A DNA stretch of 62,174 nt from Phialocephala subalpina. Lineage: Eukaryota; Ascomycota; Leotiomycetes; Helotiales; Mollisiaceae. Shown here one piece after another: positions 41,904 through 54,024 of this stretch. The notes under the pieces were generated by a model. The model did no database searches and was not told the origin of the DNA. It worked only from the letters and a program-made list of their open reading frames with translations. Location: the NCBI GenBank assembly GCA_900073065.1, contig FJOG01000021.1:1108635-1170808 (forward strand). Direction: 5' to 3'. Numbering within the stretch: position 1 is the first letter of the stretch; every line of letters begins with the position of its first letter. Both the position numbers and the translations under genes were made by a program.

Positions 41904-43824
41904 GGCCCAGCAAGGTCGGAGACTAAAAAGTCTCAGACCACATAACAGCAATGGGTGGAAGGCCGGAAAGTTAGAGATATGAGGGAGATCAAAAATTGGA
42001 TTATTTCGCCAACCCTAACAACTCTCACAGTGGAAGATTTAGAATGCGACTATAAACGAATGGCACCATATCCGATTCCTGTAGACTATGAGAACTTGAA
42101 CAGAGTGGTTTGTGCGAATCCTGTGCACCTCCTTCTAGGTCTCCTCCCACATATTCTATGATTTCGCTTGGGAACTCTTTTTGAGGCGAGAATTAGCTTC
42201 CTCGAGGAGCATTCGTTGCAGGTCAAGTTCGCCCAGTTCTTCCCGAGTGGGGTTTGGACCTGCTGTTGGTTCTTGATCGAGTGAAGTCTAGTAGATGGCT
42301 CTGGGTCTCCAAGTTCAGGTAACTCAGGGCTGGGCTTCTCACTACGGAGTCTCTTAACAACAGACTAACCTTTTCTCCAAGTGTTATCTTCATATCCTAC
42401 GAGAACAAAAAAAATGATAGCATGACGCAAAGTTCTCATTCCCTCGATGGGTGTTATCCGAGTCGCTCTCAAAGAAGATTGGCTAGCGCGCTCAAAAGGA
42501 ATTAGAGGGCTACTTAAGTATTTGCTTAAGAGACTTATAAAAGCTATACTAAAAAGGGTCTTAGTATTAAAGGTGTTAGATGTCTCTTGTACCTTGGCTA
42601 ATCTAGCAAAACCGGTGCCACATACTCACCCCTTTTAGTTCTCTCTATTATCCATCTTGGCCTTTTTCTCCTTGATACAAGATTAAAGCAGTCTAGATTG
42701 TCTGGTTGGGGGCTTTTAATAGCTCCGGAGCTTGCTACGAGAGGAGAGCCTGTAATGACTGTAGTGTGCCTCTTGCTTCGGAGTTCACACTGGCCGTGCT
42801 ATGGTGGACATTCAACTCCAAGTAGCGTTAGCCACGAATCTGTTTCCGCAAATGAGATATCCAAACAAAGGAGCAGGAAACAAATATCGAACAAGCAGAA
42901 CGCAATGCAAAGATTGCAGAGATTTTGCCGCAGCCCCAACCCGCGCTTCTGCCTCAGCGGAATCAGCCTCCCCGCACCAGCTAAACGCACTACATTTAGG
43001 TTGGCCAAACAGCTTCGGAATTTCCAAGGCTGCACTTATGAACAAACCACGATGCCGACCAATTACATCAAGAGCACTACCAGTGGCCAGATGTGCATTC
43101 TAAATGTTCGTCTCTATAGCAAATCACTGATCTTAGTAGGTGTTGTATCGGTGGGACGCCTCTGCCTAACGTCTTGAGCAGCCCTAACTTGATAAAGACG
43201 GGAGATTACAATGCTCTCGACTGCCGAGCGCTACTTGAAGGTGTAAGTACCCTTGGCTGCAGAGTTGACTTGCATGAGCTGAAGATAATGGGGTCTGTAG
43301 GGCAAGTCATCAGACGGGCTGACATCTAACTGTATACTGAAAACACAATTTATAGCATATGAAAATCGGGTAGCCTATATAGAAAATAATAACATAAATC
43401 ACTTGAAAAAGCAAGAAACATTTATTCAAGAGCTTTATGAGAATGTGCTGCGATCTCGCGGCCGATTCTCACTCGAGAATCCAAATACCATAATATCAGA
43501 GTAATTAGTTATCCGAAATGTAGCATGCGCATCTACATTCGATTCCCTCAATCTTGCACTTGCATGACTTCAGATGGGGTTAGCATTGTTGGACTTGAAA
43601 GCGCTGTCAATCTCCCAACCTTGTAGGGATATTAATATAGGCTGGGCTAGGATATTATACTGCAATACTATATTGGCGAAGCATTACTTCTGCTACCATC
43701 TTCATTAGTATGAGTGATTACACCAGTTTATAATCGTGAATGTCCAGGCAAGACCGGGAGAATGAAAGCGCTAAGGTTCCATACGTCCTTATTGCTCGTG
43801 GAGTTAATATTACAATTCCCGTAT
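41904..43824. other. Intergenic, about 1.9 kb, with a possible coding relic
   Basis: No firm gene. On the minus strand 42160-42390 is open in two overlapping frames giving protein-like text (KRLRSEKPSPELPELGDPEP and ELGDPEPSTR; then LGELDLQRMLLEEANSRLKK to a stop near 42158). The helical end resembles the tails of fungal DDE transposases, but no core domain is present. 42700-43180 contains chance open frames only. Confidence 0.35.
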
Positions 43825-46800
43825 CTACAGCTCGGTTTCCACTACAAGCCATTAGCAAAGGTCTCAAGATAGAACGTGTACGGAAGTGACTCTTACCTCC
43901 AGGTTCCCTTCCCTTCATGCTGAATCTCCCCTTAATTTTATGCCCAAGTACCTTCGCCTCATCCTTAGTGAACTTCAGGTGCCTCAACGCCTTGATATTC
44001 ATTGGCCCACGATGTTTCCGATGCAACTCTGCCTTTTGAGCACCTTTGTCCTGCTTCTGCCTCCTCTTCTTCAACTCCTCATCGTCGATCTCCGAATCTG
44101 TGAGATCCTCCTGAACACCCAAGTCTGAGCCGTCATCAGAGTAGATCGATGGAGCGGAAGCGAACTCTGTCAATTCCTTGCCGAAGTTGGGAGCTGGACC
44201 ATCTGGTTGGTCGTCATCGACCTCTTTTTCCACGCTGTATTCTCGAGGTACTCGAACAATATCCTCGTCACCAGCTTCTCCCTCCCCGTCAGACTCATCG
44301 AGCTTCACATTCGACCCATCCACTTTCCCATTTTGCATAAGGTTCTTCACTGTCTCGGGTGTTTCGCGCTTGACGAGCATTTTTCGATACCCTTCTGCAA
44401 CGCTGCATCGCCATGACTCGAAGGTTTCGTGGTCATCGTTGGTCTTGATCCATTGCGTGTGCGAGTTGTCCATGCCCATCTTGAATCGCAGGATCAGGTT
44501 GAGCGTTCCAATCTTCTCTAGAGTTTCTTCTCCTTGACTATCACCATCTGGGAGGTAATTTTGAGTGATCCGTTTTGATACAGGCGATTTGTACACTGGA
44601 AGACTCAAGGTGGTCTCCTTGTTGTCTTCGAGATCGCAGAGCCATGATACCGCGAATGCAGTGGGCTTACGGTTGCCCTGCTTGAAGAATTCGAACCTCA
44701 CTGGTGTTTGGTATCGATGTCGTACGGGCAGTAGTATCCGACGTTTCTGCATTTGATTTTCCCCTTCTGTGATCTGCTGAAGGTCCCAGGCAAGTCCATG
44801 CTCATTCTTCTTCTCAATCCACCCTCGGGAAATCGATGCTTTCCCCACATCAGTGTGAACGGCGATGCGAGATCCAGACAATTGGCCGCTCGCGTCACCC
44901 TCCACCAAAACCTTCTGACCCAAGACCTCCAATGAACCAAGATCCCAGCCAAGGAGCGGCTTTGGCAGTCTCAAATCCACAGAACGGAAGAGGACAGAAA
45001 CCGTTATCCTTCCATATCCCATTCCACCATCAAGGGCGTAAATGGCAGTGCTTTGAGATGAAGTCAACATGATTTCACTCAGCTTCAACGTCACAGCACC
45101 GAGGATGGGATCGTGTTCTCGGTGAACTGAATTGCGGCAAGTGATTGTAAAGACAGCATTTCTCCAATCTCGCACAAACCTCTCCGTCTGTGCGTTGAAT
45201 ATGGGAGCGGACGACTTGACTTTGGTTCTAGTCTTGAACACCAACTCATCGTTCTGCAAGATGGTGCAATAGGATGATGGCAGGTCGTCAGACTCTTCAT
45301 CGGTATTCTCTCCAGTGATCTGAGCAGGTGTCCATGGCTTGTAATTTCCAAAGCTTCCTGAAGGTCTTTCAATCTCGAGGTTCTCGACTTGGTGGATGAG
45401 GATAGAACAGATGCCGGTAGGGAGCGAAGGATCGGGAGGTGTTGTGGTCACGTCAATCTCTTGCTGTGTGGTGACCACGCCCTTGTCATCATCAAATTCA
45501 GGTCGATGTCTGATTTCCTCGGGTACAGCGACGTTCTTTCCATCTGTCTTCATCGATGCCTTGAATTCCGAGCGAGGGAAGTAACCGATATCCCAATAGA
45601 GATGTCCAGGCAGTTTCTCTCCCTTTTCATCACACAGCTCGTCCACTCTCTCTGTTATTGTCTTTGCATGATTTTTGATCAAGTCCCTGATGTCAAAGTC
45701 GATCTTCCCAACGACATCATCTGCTGTGAGCATGTCAGAGTCCCAAAGCTCGACAGATAACTTCTCGCCAGCGGTCAGTTGGTCTTGGTAAACAAGGAGA
45801 CATGTCTGCTCATTCCAGACTGGATTGAGGTCTTGCTCGATAATCCTCGTGCAGTACTGGGGCTTCCCAAACTCAGAGTAGGCCAAAGTGATGAAAGGAT
45901 CGCTCTTGCCAGAACGATCCTGCGCCACGATTCCTTCCGCTCGTTTGATCTTTATATAGATCAATCCCATTGCATCTGTTTCCTTCTTCACAGAATCACC
46001 TTGGAGCATCTTTGACATGTCCATGATGAGCGATTTGGGAGCAACGTAGACGTCCAAAGCAGCTGCAATGGATGAGTTGACGAAGCCAGAGATAAGTGGC
46101 AAGTCAAGAACATTGATTCCTTTCGAAGTGAGCGGGACAGCCGATGCATCGATTTTGGGAAGTCCCATGAAGGTGAAAGTGACATTCTTGAGGAAAGGTG
46201 GGTTCGACGTGAGTTGGAATCGAAGTCTGACCGTACCAATGATGCCATTCAATTCGACGAAGATGGGTAGAGGAACACCGACCAGACCTTGCACACCAAG
46301 ATAGAAGATGACCTCAAGATGCAAGTTCTTTGCCTTTCCAATAACACCTGTGGCTGGGATGGCGTGATATGCGAAGGACATCTCGAGGTTGTAATACTTC
46401 ATGTCTGGGTCGTCCTCTCCCTCTAGTTCACGTTGTTCCTTCTTCTTGTCCTTATCTTCCTGTGACATTTCGCCTCCTCGAGCCTTGTCCTTTGCCGTGT
46501 TGTCTCCTTCGGCTGAAGGGAGTGCTCGCAGAGATAAGATCTTGAAAGCTTGGTCTCCAAGGCCAATGGAAGAGACACGGACATTCTGGATCAACGCCGG
46601 GGGAACCGATGCTTGCATGACGTCTTCGAGTGTGTCTGCCATTGCCGCAAACATCTCTGGATTGATCAAATTCCAGACAATGCCGACCAGGGAGTTCATC
46701 CACTCCACAGACTCGGGGACCAGAGACTCGGTTGCTGCGACTGCCCGTTTCCTCTCGGCATCCCAGTTCACAGCATTTGCATCCTCCTGTATGTTTCGGA

Positions 46801-47435
46801 GCCACAAATGAATACCACTGGCAACAATGATTCCTGCGAAGAAAGAGGCAAAGAAGGACCTGAATCCCCACCCAAGAAAGAGTCCATTGAGAAGGACCGT
46901 CCCAACAATAACCCCGATTTCAGTCCCTTTCACAGCTCCCTCAAGGGCATAGAACGACCGCTTCAAGTCTGCGATAGGAAGTGGATGGTAGATGACCTCT
47001 CGATTTTTGGAGCGATGGAGGAAGTCTTTTGATCTTTCTGGGTCGGCTTCGGGCGGTGCCAGCGCATCAAGTGTCTGTCTGTATTCCTCTCCATCTCCCT
47101 TGGGAAGATGTGTCGCATTGGGAACTGTGATTGTTGGTTTTCGGATTGAGGCCTCAAAATCTCCATCCACATCTTGTATCACGACTTCGTTCTTGGTTGT
47201 TGGATCGATTACTCGTCTGCGGGATGCTGCCTTCGCTTTTGCGATCTTCTCGGAGTCCTTTCCTGATGCTGCTTTCGATGCATCGGATTGCTGGAGGTTG
47301 AGTCGCTCTGCGAGCTCTTTTCCGAGCCTTTGGATGGTGGGAACCTGTTATTTGGAACATTAGCAATTGAGCAGCATATGATATGAAGGTGAAGGGATGA
47401 TTTGTTACTTTGTTCCTTGCTGAGTAAGGCTGCAT
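43825..47435 (-). CDS. SMP/C2-domain membrane-contact protein (Mug190-like), paralog A
   Basis: Exons 47435-47409, 47344-43897 and 43841-43825 join in phase, giving 1163 residues. A membrane hairpin (about residues 118-160: GTEIGVIVGTVLLNGLFLGW, FFAGIIVASGIHLWL) is followed by an SMP-like lipid-transfer domain starting at VPESVEWMNSLVGIVWNLIN. Then come C2 domain 1 (GLIYIKIKRAEGIVAQDRSG, KSDPFITLAYSE, LWDSDMLTADD; acidic calcium-loop residues kept) and a divergent C2 domain 2 (GICSILIHQVENLEIERPSG). The acidic tail ends in a basic segment. SMP plus C2 proteins tether the ER to other membranes and move lipids. The layout matches the fungal Mug190 group related to tricalbins. It is head-to-head with its paralog, 406 bp apart. 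The last small exon is the least certain. Confidence 0.87.
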
Positions 47436-47841
47436 GTTGATTGTTGACTTCGAAAGTACCCCGCACTCGATTTGGAGATCAGGACGTATGGTTCTTTTTG
47501 GATGTGGAATGAAGAGTTACACTTCAATTGATCCAGTCCTCGTAGGACATTGACGACGCTCAGCAGAATTGAAAGATCATACTGTAGTTGATAGACCAAA
47601 AGTTCCAAGAAGCGATGTGAGCGATCAGAGCTGTCGCGTTCCACGCCATAACCTTATGACGCGCCTGGTGACGTCAGATTTCTTGATATTCCTGGAAATC
47701 CAAATCCAGCCTCACGAAATCCCAACTCCATCATTGATTCGAATTGCTTCATGAAGAATATTTCGCTCCTTTAATCTGCTGCGCTCTCAGCATTGCGCAT
47801 TGCGACCAAAAGTGAAGGCTCGACCTTTGCACTTTCGGAAT
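47436..47841. promoter_or_regulatory. Bidirectional promoter between the SMP/C2 paralogs
   Basis: These 406 bp separate the two start codons. They include TGACGCGCCTGGTGACGTCA (about 47656-47675), where a TGACGTCA palindrome matches the classic CRE/bZIP site. Such a site could serve both genes, though this is inference from the motif alone. Confidence 0.5.
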
Positions 47842-50800
47842 ATGGATTCCTCAGCGACTGCATCGGGCAGCGAGCCAAATCCAGTAAGTCACTCCTGCTA
47901 TGTCGTCCGAAAATGCGTGAAACGACGTATATCCAGTATTTCAATTGCACGCCGTTCACAACTTCCTCAGTTGTCCCAATCGGTCTCACCAAGGCGCATT
48001 ATTTTAGTCGGCATTGACTAACAGAACCCAGGGAGCAGAAGTACCTCCTCGGAAACCCGTTCCAACCACGATCCCCAACGATCCCTTACGAGCTGAGCCT
48101 ACACAATACGGCCAGGCATACTCCGAAAGAAACCCCCCTCCGAATATCCAAGCATTTCGAGAACAAGAACGAAAACGGCAGGAAGCATCTCAACGTTACT
48201 TTGCCGAGACCGATACGCAGACACAGCAGCAATCTCAAGACAAGCAAGGGCAAAGCGACACGAAAGATCATGCAGCAGCTGCAGATGATGGACCCAAAGC
48301 TGGAGAGACGGATGATGTGCCAATTGGAGCTGAGAAGTCGAACGTCCTCTTCCATCCAACACCAGATGTCAACTTCGACCGAGTCTTCGAGACAATCCAC
48401 AAGGACCTCAGGCAGGTTTCATACATAATATTTGGATCGATAGTCGTCCTCGACTGGCTCTTCATAGGTGGTGGGTGGAAGGGGTTGTTGAAGTCGTTGT
48501 TCCCAGCCCTTGGAATAACAGGAACCGTCTTTCTCATCCTCACGACAGTCTCGAAATCTGCTGCCGAAAGGAAGGTTGACCGGAACGAACCTGAGACCGA
48601 GAGGTTGAAGTATGTGCCAGAGTCGGTGGAGTGGATGAACAGTCTGGTGGAAACGTTATGGAAAACGCTGCAACAAGGTTTCTTCGACAATATTGCATCT
48701 CAAGTCAACGACACGATCAAGCCATACATACCGGAGGGTGTACCCGCGACAGTCAAGATCACTAGTCTCAGCCATGGTTGCCATTCTGTCAGGGTCCTTT
48801 CCATGAGATCACTTCCAGATTCCGAGTTTGGAGATATGGTTCCTACTCATGGAATTGATAAGTCGGGGTCAGTCGATCAAGCCAAAGAACGCGAGAAGGC
48901 CGTCAAGATAGAGGAAGGTGGGGTGTTTTATAATCTTGAGATCGCGATCGCTTACCACGAAGCCCCTTTTCGGCCCCGCAAAGATCACATGCACGTCGAC
49001 ATTCTCGCTATGCTTGGACCAGTTCCCCTTCCCATATTCGTTCAAGTCAAGGAATTTGTTGCCACTATTCGCATTCGACTTCAGATGCATCCAGATCTGC
49101 CCTTCCTCAAGAACGTCACGTTTGCCTTGACAGAAAACCCCAAGATTAACACATGTGTGTCGCTTGCTGCACCTTGGGCCCTGGATCTCCTCAATCTTCC
49201 AATTATCGACAGTATTCTCGTCTCACAAATTGATGCAGCAGCAGCGGACTTCGTACAGCCAAAGTCGATGAGCCTGGACATGACCGTGTATGTTGGCGGT
49301 TCTGATCAAAAAGAAGATACAAATGCCATTGGAGTTTTGTTCGTCAAGATCCATCGAGCTAGAGCTCTGGCTCGGCAAGACACCAGAGGTCCTGGCGCAG
49401 ATCCGTACCTGACGATTGCCTTCAGCAAGTATGAGAAGCCCATGTACTCTACTCGGATCATCAAAGGTGATCGAAACCCAGTTTGGGAAGAATCAGCGAT
49501 TATCATGATCCGAGCAGAGCATGTGAAGCGTCAGGAGAATGTCTTGTTGCGGTTATGGGACTCCGATACCACTGGCTCCGATGACATCTCTGGTGTTTGC
49601 GAATTTCCTCTCCAAGAGCTCATCCTTAAGGCAAATCAGATGCAGAAGCGAGAAGACAAGCTCCAAGGTGATGTTGCTGGCACTGATGCCGAAGGTGTCC
49701 TCGAATGGGAGATTGGTTACTTCCCTCGAGCAGAATACGAAAAGGCTTTGCGAACTGATGCCAAGGATCCTCGAGATCACCATGGAGAGAAAGTCGAGGT
49801 CGCCGATGAAGAGAAGACACAGAACGCTCAGAACACCGTCCCCGATCCAAATCTCCCATCAGGAATCTTGGGGTTGACCATCCACCAGTGCATCAACGTC
49901 CAGGTGGATAACCCAAACAAGAAGTCGATGGGCCACATCCAGGTGCGAGGCCAAGACTCAGATGGAGAAGATGATGAAGAGGATGAGACTGTCAACGTTG
50001 ACTACATCCCTTCTCTTTATGTTACCGCAGACATCAACGACAAACTTGTTTACAGAACTCGGGCCAAGAACATTACCAATGCACCAAACTTCAACTCAAG
50101 CACAGAGACATACGTGCGCGACTGGAGGCTTGCTACTCTCACTCTTTCCGTTTGGGATACAAGGAAGAAGGCTCGTGACTGTCTCGTTGGTGTTGTTGCA
50201 TTGAGCATGTCAGACATCTTCCACGAGTCCTCCTCGGTGGTCAAATTCTATGACTTGAAAGGTGGAGCAGGTACAGGACGAATTCGAGTCAGCATGATCT
50301 TCCGGTCAATGAGGATGAAGCTTGAAGAGTCGCTCCTTGGCTACGATGTCGGATCCTTTGTTTTCTCGTCACCGATTATTGCGACGGGGGACATGCATAC
50401 CAGTAAACTGAGGCTTCGAACATCAGCTTCTCAGCGGCTGTTGAAGAATGCTTCGAACTCAGATGGCGCGCATTCATACACGCTCGAAAAGAACCAAGAG
50501 TTCTTACCCGTACACTGGAGATACATGAGCCCTCTCGTTCTCGAGTTTGCTGGGGCCGCAGAAAAGGTTCCTGGTCCTCTTGGTAGCAAGAAGCATTTCG
50601 CTGTGCTGTGGCTGTACAAGTTGCTCGATAACAAGGAAAACACATTCACCCTACCAATCTACAAGACCGACAATCCCAATCGCTTGACACAGAATGTGGT
50701 GTATGAATCCGACGACAACATGAAGCTGGAGAAGGTCGGGGAAGTGAAGTTCAGCGGCAGATTCAAGGCAGGACTGGACGACTCGCACAAGGAGGCCTTG

Positions 50801-50996
50801 CATGACCACGACCACTGGAGCACATACCAATCGTGGGTGGCTGCAAGAAAAAGTGGTAAGTGAGTGTGTATGTCCCTCTTGCGAGATGTTCTTGACAGTT
50901 CTAGGACAACGGGATATACAAGCGAACCGAACGACGAGCGACCAGGTGGACAAGCTGGCGCAGGGAATTAAAAAGAGTCAGTCGATTCATGTCTGA
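47842..50996 (+). CDS. SMP/C2-domain membrane-contact protein (Mug190-like), paralog B
   Basis: Exons 47842-47883, 48032-50855 and 50905-50996 join in phase, giving 985 residues. The first intron (148 bp) ends at ACCCAG/G, not at the earlier AACAG, because only that choice restores frame. A disordered Pro/Gln-rich start is followed by a membrane hairpin (YIIFGSIVVLDWLFIGGGWK; GITGTVFLILTTVS). The SMP-like domain opens with VPESVEWMNSLVETLWKTLQ, almost the same words as paralog A. Next are C2 domain 1 (GVLFVKIHRARALARQDTRG, ADPYLTIAFSK, WDSDTTGSDD) and C2 domain 2 (GILGLTIHQCINVQVDNPNK). It is shorter than paralog A, lacking the long acidic tail. Likely an ER-anchored lipid-transfer tether. 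Confidence 0.87.
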
Positions 50997-51215
50997 GTAT
51001 TCAGGGTGGCAATGTAACATACCTAATTCTAGCCCACCTTCGATGATTTGACGGCGAAACTTGTGAATGAAGCAAAAAGTGTGAATAGTAACAAATTCTG
51101 CCTCTTGGGCCATGCCAGTGATTCATCCCCCACAACTCATATAGGAGGTACCTTCCTTCCGCTGTCCTATACAGCTCTCATCATCAGCTTTATTCGCAAG
51201 CTTTGTCGCCTCATC

Positions 51216-52119
51216 ATGAAGGCTACCCAAGCCCCCAAAAATGAAGAGGTTGAGGTTGTAACAGTGGAAGATAATGGACTTCCAGTCTCTGTCCAACAAG
51301 ACCTAGAAGCATCAGATGCATCTATCCAGAGCTTTCTGGCAGATCTCAGCGTAATGAAAGTCTTGCCATCGTCGAAGAAGCTACTTGCTCCTGCTAGAAG
51401 GAATGAAGTGTCGACAAATCCAAAGCTCAATGACCCAGAATATGACGGACATTCTAATGCAGGCCCTCTTTCTCGCGTACAAGACATTGAATGGAACATG
51501 TACGAGGCGAAAGAGCGAATGGAAGAAACATCTTTGTATTTCGACGCACAACTCGAAGGAGAACAAAGAATAATAGATAGGGGGAGAAGGGATATATCTA
51601 CCTCAGATCCCAGAAAACGAGAAGGGAGCGAAAGTCCACGCACAGATCCCGACTTTGTAGAATCTTCAGCTTCTTCCTCATCGCATTCTTCAATCATATC
51701 TTGGATCGCGGGAGAAGGAATGATCTCGAGAAAGATCGCAGATTCGATGATGAGTGGTGGATGAGAGCACTGACGAAGTCCTCGAAGAAGCTGTGAATGA
51801 CAGTAACTTAGAAGAAGGATCGGGAGTAGAGGGTAATGCTGCGAGTGACGAAGCAGCGCCGAAGGATGAGAACCGCAACGAGGAGAACGAAGACGACGGG
51901 ACAAGGGAGAGCGAGTCGAGCGACAATGAGAGTGAAGATGAGAGCGATGACAAAAAAGTAGACATCGACGTCGAGACGAACCAGATCACAGGGGATCAGG
52001 TCAAGCTGGCGGCTGCCGTGACCATGTTAATGCTGGCTCTGATGTGGAAATTTGAGCCTCGGACTTACAAGCCTGGGATCAAAAGTCTGTGTTTTATAGG
52101 CCTTCTCGCTAACAAATAA
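51216..52119 (+). CDS. Small acidic membrane protein, unknown; C-terminus contributed by a MITE-like element
   Basis: Exon 1 (51216-51756) and exon 2 (51812-52119) fit in phase, giving 282 residues, though the donor GTGGAT is not ideal. The first 180 residues are polar, with helical stretches (VQDIEWNMYEAKERMEETSL) and a Ser-rich end. The second exon is very acidic (EDDGTRESESSDNESEDESD), then carries one hydrophobic helix (QVKLAAAVTMLMLALMWKF). The last about 16 codons lie within the left inverted repeat and interior of the element at 52067-52342, so the natural C-terminus has probably been replaced. No homolog is recognised. It follows paralog B on the same strand by 220 bp. Confidence 0.5.
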
Positions 52120-52342
52120 ACGCTGAAACCAAATTTCGATTTTTAACCACGAAATTAAAATAGCTCCGATTGGCTTAGCAAACTCACTTTAGCCTCTTAT
52201 AAGTATCGCATTATAAGCTCAAATGATTCCGATTTGTGCGTATTTTATAGTGTTTAAGTAAAGTCGTTAACTTTGGTTTTCATCACTTAAAAAATGCCCT
52301 GAAAAATGCCTGTAAAACACAGACTTTTGATCCCAGGCTTGT
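52067..52342. mobile_element. MITE-like element with 35-bp terminal inverted repeats
   Basis: The left arm (52067-52101, starting ACAAGCCTGGGATCAAAAGT) and the reverse complement of the right arm (52308-52342) agree at 34 of 35 positions. The whole is 276 bp and has no coding capacity. Size, inverted ends and AT-leaning interior fit a non-autonomous DNA transposon. The flanks (CTT before, TAG after) do not give an unambiguous target-site duplication. It lies across the stop codon of the small membrane-protein gene. Confidence 0.85.
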
Positions 52343-53100
52343 TAGATAGGCATGAATGTTGAAGTTTCTATGGTAACGTCCATCCCAACGTGCCGAAAAA
52401 ACCGGTATGCCAAAAAAAAATTCATAGTTTAAGGGTCTTAAATCTCCACCATATAAATATATAAAGCTATAATTTGTTTGCTATAGTTCTTTAGCTATTT
52501 CTCTAGAAAGGCTTAACTTGCAATCAGAAAAATATTACAGCTTAATTATACTATCGATTGTTTTATTAAAAGTATCAAAAGTTATTATAATTATTATTCT
52601 TTATTTTATTATAACTATTAACATGTCCCTGGGATTCGGGGTCGTAGTATATAGCTTCTATTAATTTTAAATATAACTCAAGGTTTAAAGATATAAAGTA
52701 TAAAGAAACTTATCTACCGGATTTATCCGGATAAAAGTGGGAGGTACTTTTCGTACACAAAAGGCCAAGCATCTTAATAAGCGAGGAAGGATTTATCGCC
52801 CACACTTAATATTGTCCACGCTAGTGGTATGTTATTACGCATTTTATAGATATCACGTGAAAGTATAGCGTTCTTCTGGAAGTTTCCACAAGTTGCTACA
52901 CGTGTTAGTGTGATGGCAGCGCATAGACAGCATCAAGTCGTCACTCAATGAAGGGGATAAGGATACTATTTACTTCAGGCTAGCGGACTAGATAAGTATC
53001 TCTATAATTATTCTTAGTTTCCTCGAGGCTTGCTACAGCCTGTACACTTTCGCCTTTATAAACTCATTCGCACTACATTAAATAGCTTTTTAGCAAAATT
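52343..53100. other. Intergenic, partly AT-rich
   Basis: No gene is seen. 52480-52720 is AT-rich, milder than the large RIP-like blocks. The remainder is mixed sequence leading into the HET fragment. Confidence 0.45.
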
Positions 53101-53114
53101 ACGAACTATAGACG

Positions 53115-53433
53115 TATATAAGTACTCTCTTTTAAAAGCTGATTTGTCCGAGATTAGGGTTTTAAGCTTATTACCCGGCGATTTCGAATTACTAATTATC
53201 ATTTCAATATCGATAGTTGCGTTAATAGAAATAGGCATTATCACGCTTTTCCCAGAAGTTTTGTTTTACGTATAGGGTCCGCTCAACTAGCCCCGGGAAA
53301 TTATCGTAAAAGGAGACGAGGATAAGAAGTTATTAATCACTATAAACCTAGCCGAAGCACTGAAATATCTCCGAAGTAGCACCAGAGCACGTTTACTTTA
53401 GGTCGATGCTATCTGCTCATAAGTCGATTGATA
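53115..53433 (+). pseudogene. RIP-damaged HET-domain fragment
   Basis: One frame, ignoring stops, gives the start of a HET protein. It reads KADLSEIRVLSLLPGDFE, then a decayed stretch ending FYV-stop-G where the family has YVWG. Further on is GPLN-stop-PREIIVKGDEDKK, and then LAEALKYLRSSTRARLL-stop-VDAIC where the family has LLWVDAICIN. The stops TAG for TGG, TAG for CAG and TAA later are each what CpA-to-TpA change on one strand or the other would produce. The fragment ends where the repeat at 53435 begins. The rest of the gene is absent. Confidence 0.75.
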
Positions 53434-53434
53434 C

Positions 53435-53562
53435 GGTATAAAAGACCTCGGAAACTTGAGGTTTGGACCTCTGTTTTCCGAGGGTTTTCGTTTCACGCAT
53501 TTAGGCTAGTGGGTGAGCACAGGTTGCGTAGTGGTAAGCCGGCCAGGATCCTCCCTTTTGGT
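53435..53562 (+). repeat. Dispersed short repeat, copy 1 (possible tRNA-derived SINE)
   Basis: The text CGGAAACTTGAGGTTTGGAC, CTCTGTTTTC and CATTTAGGCTAGTGGGTGAG, with CGTAGTGGTAAGCCGGCCAG, recurs in altered form at 56464-56510 and, reverse complemented, at 56689-56775. The GCGTAGTGGTAAGC segment resembles a pol III A box of a tRNA gene, though no clear B box is seen. Confidence 0.5.
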
Positions 53563-54024
53563 ACACTGTCACGTTTGGAGTCATATGAGGCTGTCTATTC
53601 GAAGAGCAACTTAAACCAAACTGCCCTCTGCATCAGGGCGTTGCGCCGGGATGCTCCAAGACGATGTAACTTTAAGGATTGTATTCGAGTAGGATCGGAG
53701 GCCTTTTTCCCTTCTGCCTGAACGTTGCTTGCAAGGCTGTGGCCAACCCGCGGCGCAGATTTCGAAACCCACCAATAGATAAACAAACCGTTGGCGGCCG
53801 GTGAACTGCAGTATTTCATGGCCTCGGTGTGGGCCATGTGGCCTGTGAATGCCTTACAATGGCTCACTGAAAGGCTGGCTGCCTGAGGTCAGCTCCAAGG
53901 CTCGTTGTTGTGGCCTGCAGCCTGAGGTCTCATCAAGTTTCGCGCGTCACTAAAACTTCTCGCAGGAGGCATCTGAACACCTAATCCATCATAGAGTGAG
54001 AAGAAATCTTCGAGAGCAGAAACT

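Noticed and set aside
42698..43177. 159-codon plus-strand frame
   Set aside because: Two other long frames overlap it on both strands; the text has no motif, no convincing start and no introns, so I could not support a gene.
45389..46811. Open frames antisense to the SMP/C2 gene
   Set aside because: They overlap a well-supported long coding exon in the opposite strand and have no domain, so they are codon-bias shadows.
51167..51904. 245-codon minus-strand frame opposite the acidic membrane-protein gene
   Set aside because: Serine-rich low-complexity text that mirrors the acidic and Ser-rich codons of the sense gene; no motif or splice support.
53428..53721. Open frame of 97 codons next to the HET fragment
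   Set aside because: Its sequence coincides with the dispersed short repeat, and a similar chance frame occurs in the inverted copy, so the protein-level likeness reflects repeat DNA.
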